A stretch of 6,954 bases of DNA from Verrucomicrobiia bacterium (GTDB lineage: Bacteria > Verrucomicrobiota > Verrucomicrobiia > Limisphaerales > UBA11358), in the NCBI GenBank assembly GCA_030044395.1, contig JASHVW010000316.1:1-6954 (forward strand), written 5' to 3'. The notes under the pieces are model-generated. The model was not told the DNA's origin and made no database searches. It saw only the letters and a list, made by a program, of their open reading frames with translations. The first letter of the stretch is position 1. Each line of letters begins with the position of its first letter. This document shows positions 1 through 4,671 of the stretch, piece by piece. The position numbers and the translations under genes are program-made.

Positions 1-362
1 TTGGCGCCGTTGGTGGTCGAGGAGCCCGCCACCTCCAATGCCAATCCGCTGTTTCGATTGGTGATTGCGTAGAACCCGTCCGCAAGATTCAATATTCCCC
101 ATTGCTGGTTGGGGCCATCACTCCAGTTGGCTTGGTCAACGTTGCCGCCGTCGGCGAGGGACGAACCGGCAACTTCCAATACCAACCGGCTGTTGACGTT
201 GGTGATCGCGTAGGATCCGTTTCCCAGTTTTGACAATGTCCATTGTTGATTATCGCCGCCGACATAGGACGATTGATCAACATTCGCGCCGATTGTTGTG
301 GAGGATCCCGCGACCTCAAGCGCCAATCCACTGTTTCCATTCACTATCTGATAGGTGCCGGC
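1..362 (-). repeat. C-terminal ricin-type beta-trefoil, cut by the window edge
   Basis: Two complete 47-codon QxW units follow the catalytic domain, with Trp codons at 240-242 and 99-101 (141 nt apart). A third starts at the edge with the expected NRNSGLALEVAG strand. The units closely resemble the N-terminal module in protein and partly in DNA; a 16-nt stretch at 163-178 recurs at 1537-1552. A complete trefoil would need about 30 more codons, so the gene should end not far beyond position 1 unless further modules follow. Confidence 0.88.
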
Positions 363-1886
363 GCCATTATAGTAGCCCCAGCCATATTCAACCAACGCCA
401 TCCCGCTGGCGCTGTTCCGGGCCAAGGCCGTGGTATTGGCGTTGCGTGTAAACATGCTGTAATCGTCGCCATCTCTTAACCCCGGCCAATAGACCGAACC
501 CATTTGGTTGCCCGCGCAAAAACTGCAGAATCCGATCATGCTCGCAACGGCGTTATTACTTTGGTCCCCGCCCGCATAATTGTATTGGGACTGCATGGAC
601 GCCCCAAACTCCGTCATGACGCATCTGCCGGCATAGGCTCCCACTTCGCCAGAAAGATTATTATAAAAGAAGGAATCGGTGACATCGTCGGGGTTCCAGA
701 AACCATAGTCATGCACCGAAAATAAACAGCCGCTGGTTACGAGGGACGATGCGACATTTGGCACATCGTCATCATAGCCCGTTCCCCCCGCAAAAACCCG
801 GCCATGCGCAACCGTCGGATACCTTGCCAGCCAACTGGACACCAGATTCAGCCATCCGGAGGCGCTGTATCCATAAGGTTCGTTCAGCACTTCAAAATAG
901 ACATCGCCGTTCCCGTTATAATTTGTGACCACCGTGTCCCACATCTGCCAAAACGATGGCAAATCATCCACGACGCCGTCGTCCGAACCAGTCCTGCACC
1001 AGGGGCAGATAATGACCTTCATCCCGAGGCTCGTTGCCGTGTCAATGGCGGCTTTGTAACTCTCCCACCATGTGCCGATGACTGTGGCCGGATTGATTGG
1101 AATCCTTACGGCATTGGCCCCCACATTCTCGAAGGCCCCGAGCACCACTCCCGCTTCTGATTCTACAGCCGCGTACGTGTCCGTGCTGGCCATTCCACTC
1201 AACAAAAGGGGGCCGTCCTGAAAATTATCCCCCTCATCAGCCCAATTGAATCCATGAAAGTTGCTCGCCGCGACTCCCGCGCCCCCGGAAGGCGGCGATA
1301 CGGTGCCCGTCACCCCCTCGGGCAGTATCAACCATTGCTGGTTGTTGCTCCCAGTCCACGCGTTTTGATCAATGGTGCCTCCGTCAGCCGTTGATGAGCC
1401 GGCAACCTCCGCCGGCAACTGGCTGTTCGCATTGACAATCTCATAACAACCATTGCTCAAGCTGGTGATTGACCATTGCTGATTTAATCCGCCAGTATTT
1501 GTTGATTGATCCAGTATGGCGCCGTCCGTCGTCAATGAACCGGCAACTTCCAGCGCCAATCCGCTGTTTGCATTGGCAATCAGGTAATTCCCGCTTCCGA
1601 GACTTGTCAATGTCCATCGCTGGTTGAGGCCGCCGTTGGCAACCCATTGATCAACCGTACCGCCGTTCGTTGTTGAAAACTCCGCCACCTCCATCACTAT
1701 TCCGCTGTTCCTGTTCACGACTTCGTACGTGCCCGAAAAGGCAGCCGCTCCATTTATCGGCAGGACAAAGGCGAGCATCGCAGGCAAAAGAAGCATGGTC
1801 GCGCTGCTCCGGGGCTGGCGCGGCACATTTCTTAACCTGGATTTCCATTTAACGCTCACTGCCTTTCTTTCGTGTTTTTGGCACAT
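1..1886 (-). CDS. Secreted GH5-like glycoside hydrolase with beta-trefoil lectin modules on both sides (3' end outside window)
   Basis: I translated this frame by hand; it is open from the E3 stop (1938-1940) to the window edge, giving at least 628 codons. Numbering from ATG 1886, a basic N-region (about residues 3-26) precedes a hydrophobic core (31-44) and an AAA cleavage site near 49/50, so the protein is probably exported. Residues 50-188 are three 47-residue QxW repeats (W91, W138, W185). A Gly/Pro/Ser linker follows, then a clan GH-A catalytic domain (about 209-508): HGFNW at 211, VRIP with R261, LNEP with acid/base E336, VHDY with H392 and Y394, TEFG with nucleophile E426, and VYW with W467. 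A second lectin module begins at 509 (W549, W596) and is cut by the edge. GH5 family knowledge predicts retaining endo-hydrolysis of a beta-glycan; subfamily and substrate are not determined. The start is uncertain: GGAGG lies 14 nt before ATG 1886. GTG 1859 and ATG 1796 are alternatives, but 1796 would leave the signal peptide without a basic N-region. Confidence 0.87.
   Translation of the reverse strand, partial: MCQKHERKAVSVKWKSRLRNVPRQPRSSATMLLLPAMLAFVLPINGAAAFSGTYEVVNRNSGIVMEVAEFSTTNGGTVDQWVANGGLNQRWTLTSLGSGNYLIANANSGLALEVAGSLTTDGAILDQSTNTGGLNQQWSITSLSNGCYEIVNANSQLPAEVAGSSTADGGTIDQNAWTGSNNQQWLILPEGVTGTVSPPSGGAGVAASNFHGFNWADEGDNFQDGPLLLSGMASTDTYAAVESEAGVVLGAFENVGANAVRIPINPATVIGTWWESYKAAIDTATSLGMKVIICPWCRTGSDDGVVDDLPSFWQMWDTVVTNYNGNGDVYFEVLNEPYGYSASGWLNLVSSWLARYPTVAHGRVFAGGTGYDDDVPNVASSLVTSGCLFSVHDYGFWNPDDVTDSFFYNNLSGEVGAYAGRCVMTEFGASMQSQYNYAGGDQSNNAVASMIGFCSFCAGNQMGSVYWPGLRDGDDYSMFTRNANTTALARNSASGMALVEYGWGYYNGAGTYQIVNGNSGLALEVAGSSTTIGANVDQSSYVGGDNQQWTLSKLGNGSYAITNVNSRLVLEVAGSSLADGGNVDQANWSDGPNQQWGILNLADGFYAITNRNSGLALEVAGSSTTNGA
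1323..1739 (-). repeat. N-terminal ricin-type beta-trefoil: three 141-bp QxW repeats
   Basis: Three consecutive 47-codon units each end in the QxW signature: NQRW (Trp codon 1614-1616), NQQW (1473-1475) and NQQW (1332-1334). The Trp codons are exactly 141 nt apart. Each unit carries an NxNSGLALEVAG-like strand and a VDQ-type loop. Three such units make one complete beta-trefoil of the CBM13/ricin-B-like type, which normally binds carbohydrate. The third unit is the most divergent: its LALEV position reads LPAEV. The ligand cannot be inferred. Confidence 0.9.
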
Positions 1887-1937
1887 ATGGACAGGCGTGG
1901 CCTCCGCGGCTGCCGCCTGCAGGCTCCGGACACACTG
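1887..1937 (-). other. Short gap between the E3 gene and the hydrolase gene
   Basis: This 51-nt gap includes a perfect 10-bp palindrome, GCCTGCAGGC (1915-1924), and a GGAGG (minus strand, 1901-1905) that could serve as the ribosome-binding site of the hydrolase, although it is 14 nt from ATG 1886. A small hairpin (AGGC-CAC-GCCT) overlaps the end of this GGAGG. No stem followed by a T-run is present, so I see no intrinsic terminator. Whether the hydrolase is co-transcribed with the dehydrogenase operon or has a promoter inside the E3 gene cannot be decided here. Confidence 0.5.
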
Positions 1938-3320
1938 CTAAGTCTTCCGTCTGGGTGGCGCGTGAATGCTTTCACCGTGCAGGGCATGCGCCGCTTCCAT
2001 CCAGGCCTCGCTGAAGGTCGGATGGGCATGAATCGTCCGGCCCAATTCGCGCGTGGTCAATTCCGCGCGAATCACCGCGGCTGCCTCAGCCACCAGTTCA
2101 GTGGCATGAGGACCCACGGCGGCGGCGCCAAGCAATTGGTCGGTCGTCGCGTCGGCAATCCATTTCACAAACCCCACCGTTTCCCCCGTAGCCAGCCCCT
2201 TCCCCAATCCGGAGAAGCGAAACTTTCCCGTCTTTACCGCCCGGCCCTGCTTCTTCGCGTCCTCTTCGCTCAACCCCACCGTGCCGATTTCCGGTGACGT
2301 GAAAATCACGTTCGGCACAATCGTCTCATGCTTCCGCAACTTCGATTGAAAGGCATTTTCCGCGGCGGCGATGCCTTGAGCCGTCGCGTAATGGGCGAGT
2401 TGGATTTTGCCCGTCACATCGCCGATGGCAAAGATGGATGCAACCGAGGTCCGGCAATAGTCGTCGGCCTGAATGAAACCGTGGTCGGTCGTTTTCAAGC
2501 CGGCATTTTCAAGTCTCAAACCCTCGGTGACGGGTTTGCGGCCCACGGCGCAGAGCAGAAGATCCGCCGTCAGAGTCTCGTCGCCAAACTTACCGCTGAC
2601 AGAATCGGCTTCGGCGGAGATTTTTTCCAGCGCCTTGCCGGTGAGCACGCGGATGCCGAGCCTCTTTTCCATGTGCGTCCGGACGTCGCGGCGCACGTCG
2701 GCGTCGAGCAACAACAAAATATCTTCGAGCAGTTCGGCGATGGTGACTTTGACGCCAAGCATGGCGGCCATGCAGGCCAGCTCGCAGCCGATGAACCCGC
2801 CACCGAGGACAATCATGCGCGCGGGCAGCGTCCGGATGTCGAGAAACGCGCGGCTTTCGACGATGCGCTCGTGCCTGGGCAGAAAGCCGGGCATGGCGGA
2901 CGTGGAGCCGGTGGCGATGATGATTTTGTTCGCTCCGATGCGTTCGCCGCCAACCTCGAGAATGTTGCGCTCAATAAAACCGGCAACGCCGGCGAATTGC
3001 TTAACGCCGTTGGCGGCAAGCAGCGATTTGACGCCGCCGCGCAGTTGTTGCACGACCTTGTTTTTGAACCCAATCATCACACTGTAATCCACCGTCGCGT
3101 CCTTGACGGTGATGCCGAATGTCTCCGCATGGGTGATTTTATCAAAGGTCTCGGCGGCGGCGATCAGCGCCTTGGTGGGAATGCACCCCCAATTGAGGCA
3201 GGTTCCCCCAAGCTGTTCTTTTTCGATGATGGCGGTTTTCGCGCCGAGTTGCGCGGCGCGGATGGCGGCGGGATAACCGCCGGGACCGGCGCCAATGACT
3301 ACGATGTCAAACGTTTCCAT
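1938..3320 (-). CDS. lpdA: Dihydrolipoamide dehydrogenase (E3)
   Basis: This cytoplasmic flavoenzyme reoxidises dihydrolipoyl groups on E2 and passes electrons through FAD to NAD+. At 460 aa it has the normal family length and no fused lipoyl domain. The FAD-binding GAGPGG is at residues 10-15. The redox disulfide motif CLNWGC has its cysteines at 41 and 46, followed by IPTK. ATGS is at 136-139, the NAD-binding GGGFIG at 173-178, and the second FAD contact AIGD around 298-301. The C-terminal dimer-interface motif HPTFSE supplies the catalytic pair H433 and E438 at the usual spacing of five. All key residues are present, so it should be active. The ATG gives the expected distance to the FAD motif. 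The start overlaps the E2 end by 22 nt, and I see no strong ribosome-binding site, which suggests translational coupling. It is the last gene of the operon and could also serve other lipoyl complexes. Confidence 0.97.
   Translation of the reverse strand: METFDIVVIGAGPGGYPAAIRAAQLGAKTAIIEKEQLGGTCLNWGCIPTKALIAAAETFDKITHAETFGITVKDATVDYSVMIGFKNKVVQQLRGGVKSLLAANGVKQFAGVAGFIERNILEVGGERIGANKIIIATGSTSAMPGFLPRHERIVESRAFLDIRTLPARMIVLGGGFIGCELACMAAMLGVKVTIAELLEDILLLLDADVRRDVRTHMEKRLGIRVLTGKALEKISAEADSVSGKFGDETLTADLLLCAVGRKPVTEGLRLENAGLKTTDHGFIQADDYCRTSVASIFAIGDVTGKIQLAHYATAQGIAAAENAFQSKLRKHETIVPNVIFTSPEIGTVGLSEEDAKKQGRAVKTGKFRFSGLGKGLATGETVGFVKWIADATTDQLLGAAAVGPHATELVAEAAAVIRAELTTRELGRTIHAHPTFSEAWMEAAHALHGESIHAPPRRKT
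3299..3320 (-). other. Overlap of E2 3' end and E3 5' end
   Basis: The E3 ATG (3318-3320) lies 22 nt inside the E2 gene, whose TAG stop is at 3299-3301, in a different frame. The sequence before the E3 ATG has only a weak GAAG, so ribosomes finishing E2 probably reinitiate on E3. This is inferred from the arrangement. Confidence 0.7.
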
Positions 3321-4669
3321 AATTCGAGGTCTTCAAGTTTTTGTTTGATTGCATTCGCAAATTTCGCCGCCATCGCGCCGTCAATGATGCGGTGATCAGC
3401 CGATAATGTCATTTTCATGACCGAGCGGACGACGATTTTATCGTCGCGCACCACGGGTTTTTTCAGCGTGCTGGAGACGGCCAAAATGGCGCTTTCTCCG
3501 GGGTTGATGATGGCGGTGAAATTTTCCACGTCCATCATCCCCATGTTGGAAATGGTGAAGGTGCTCCCGGTCATCTCGTCCGGCGCAAGTTTTCCAGCGC
3601 GGGCTTTGTCGGCGACTTCCTTCGCCCGTAGGTTCAATTCGGCCAGCGTCAAGTCGTCGGCATTGCGAATCACCGGCACGACCAGTCCTTGTTCCAGCGA
3701 AACCGCGATGCCGAGATGGATTTTGCTGTTCCAACGAATCGCTTTCCCGTCGGTGGAACTGTTCACGTCGGGAAATTCCTTCAACGTCAGGACGACGGCT
3801 TCGGCGATGTAATCCGTAATCGTATATGGCGCGCCTTTGGCCTTGAGTTCGGCCCGGAATTTCACCAAGTCGGTCATGTCGGCCTCAACCGTGACGAAGA
3901 AGTGCGGCGCGGTAACGACGCTCTGGGTGAGGCGTTGCGCAATAATCTGGCGCATCTTGCTCATGGCGCGCGGACGTTCCGCCAGCGCGCGATCAATATC
4001 CGCTCCGGTAATACGTCCGCCGTCGCCGGTGCCGGAAATCTTCAGGATGTCTAGCTTTTCCTGCGCCGCCCTTTGTTTGGCCGCCGGTGAAATCCTCAAT
4101 TTGTCGTAGCCGCGCTGTTGCAAGTAATGGCGCACGTCCTTTTCAATAATTCGCCCTTGCGGCCCGGTTCCGATGATGCGCGTCGCGTCAATGACGCAAT
4201 CTCGCGCCAATGACGCGGCGCGCGGACTGATGCGGAAAATCGCGGGCGGTGCCGCAGTCGCTTCGCGTCCTGGAGTGCGCCCGTCCTCTGGCGCTTTCGC
4301 ATTGGACGCAACTTCCAAAGCGCCAGAGTGCTGGCGCAGTCCAAAACCCGGCGTAGTATCGGACGGCCTAACGACTGCGGCCTCTTTCGGAGCCGCAGGA
4401 ACTGGCGCCTCGATGGCGGGAATCGCCTCACCGGGATTGCCGAGAAAGCCGACGGTGCTTTGCACCGCAACGTTGAGCCGTGGGGGGACGACGATTTTGA
4501 GGAGTGTGCCCGCCTCAAAGCTTTCCACTTCCATGACCGACTTGTCGGTTTCGACGGTAAAGAGAATATCGCCTTTGGCGACCTGATCGCCTTCCTTTTT
4601 GAGCCATTCGACGATGGCGCTTTCCTCGGTCATCTGACCGAACTTCGGCATGATTATTGGAGTCGCCAT
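3299..4669 (-). CDS. pdhC: 2-oxo-acid dehydrogenase E2, lipoyl acyltransferase with two subunit-binding domains
   Basis: This is the core of the complex, transferring the acyl group from E1 to CoA. It has 456 aa. An N-terminal lipoyl domain (about 1-80) carries the lipoylated lysine K43 in ETDKSVMEVES. An Ala/Pro-containing linker (about 81-146) follows. Two peripheral-subunit-binding domains stand in tandem: residues 147-183 (ISPRAASLARD, then GTGPQGRI) and 193-229 (ISPAAKQRAAQ, then GTGDGGRI). The catalytic domain (about 234-456) has the active-site DHRIIDG motif with H426 and D430. One binding domain is usual, so the pair is atypical. Linker residues about 109-133 are encoded by a palindromic element. 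The ATG is 2 nt after the E1 stop, consistent with coupled translation. The acyltransferase fold separates it from the alpha/beta-hydrolase type of AcoC. Pyruvate is the likeliest substrate family, but the sequence alone does not fix it. Confidence 0.95.
   Translation of the reverse strand: MATPIIMPKFGQMTEESAIVEWLKKEGDQVAKGDILFTVETDKSVMEVESFEAGTLLKIVVPPRLNVAVQSTVGFLGNPGEAIPAIEAPVPAAPKEAAVVRPSDTTPGFGLRQHSGALEVASNAKAPEDGRTPGREATAAPPAIFRISPRAASLARDCVIDATRIIGTGPQGRIIEKDVRHYLQQRGYDKLRISPAAKQRAAQEKLDILKISGTGDGGRITGADIDRALAERPRAMSKMRQIIAQRLTQSVVTAPHFFVTVEADMTDLVKFRAELKAKGAPYTITDYIAEAVVLTLKEFPDVNSSTDGKAIRWNSKIHLGIAVSLEQGLVVPVIRNADDLTLAELNLRAKEVADKARAGKLAPDEMTGSTFTISNMGMMDVENFTAIINPGESAILAVSSTLKKPVVRDDKIVVRSVMKMTLSADHRIIDGAMAAKFANAIKQKLEDLELWKRLTS
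3983..4093 (-). other. E2 peripheral-subunit-binding domain 2
   Basis: Residues 193-229 of E2 repeat the same fold signature nine residues after the first copy: ISPAAKQRAAQ, then a GTGDGGRI loop and a helix GADIDRAL. It aligns without gaps to domain 1 over about 37 residues but differs at many positions. It therefore looks like an old duplication or an acquired second domain, not a recent copy. Confidence 0.85.
4121..4231 (-). other. E2 peripheral-subunit-binding domain 1
   Basis: Residues 147-183 of E2 show the family pattern: ISP at the N-terminus, a first helix (RAASLARD), an Ile/Asp turn, the GTGPQGRI loop and a second helix ending in HYL. Domains of this type dock E1 or E3 onto the E2 core. 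Confidence 0.88.
4271..4343. repeat. In-frame palindromic repeat-like element inside the E2 linker
   Basis: Two 27-nt arms, 4271-4297 and 4317-4343, are inverted copies of each other with 23 of 27 positions matching, separated by a 19-nt spacer. The right arm also folds on itself as a perfect 7-bp hairpin, GCGCCAG-AGTG-CTGGCGC (4320-4337). The left arm has a weaker GCGCC/GGCGC stem. On the minus strand the element is translated in frame as linker residues about 109-133 (RQHSGALEVAS, then KAPEDGRTPG). The composition is unlike a typical E2 Ala/Pro linker. I read it as a REP-like or Rickettsia-palindromic-element-like insertion. No transposase is in the window, and no second copy was seen. Confidence 0.7.
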
Positions 4670-4671
4670 AA

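Noticed and set aside
1..1740. Regularly spaced 141-nt repeats as a CRISPR or satellite array
   Set aside because: The repeats are protein-level QxW units in a coding frame, with no identical direct repeats or unique spacers of CRISPR size.
1441..1848. Two short minus-strand frames (68 and 65 codons)
   Set aside because: They are out-of-frame readings of the hydrolase gene. The QxW lectin frame is continuous through this region.
1..1886. Possible pseudogene or frameshift in the hydrolase
   Set aside because: Codon-by-codon reading shows one frame with no stop from 1886 to the edge, regular 47-codon repeats and all GH5 catalytic residues.
1887..1940. Readthrough fusion of E3 into the hydrolase (same frame, only a TAG between them)
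   Set aside because: Seventeen codons without a stop are common by chance, and the hydrolase has its own signal peptide, which makes no sense in the middle of a cytoplasmic enzyme.
2328..3395. A 355-codon plus-strand reading frame opposite the E3 gene
   Set aside because: It is antisense to an intact dihydrolipoamide dehydrogenase with all catalytic motifs. Its translation has no recognisable motif and reflects codon bias in GC-rich DNA.
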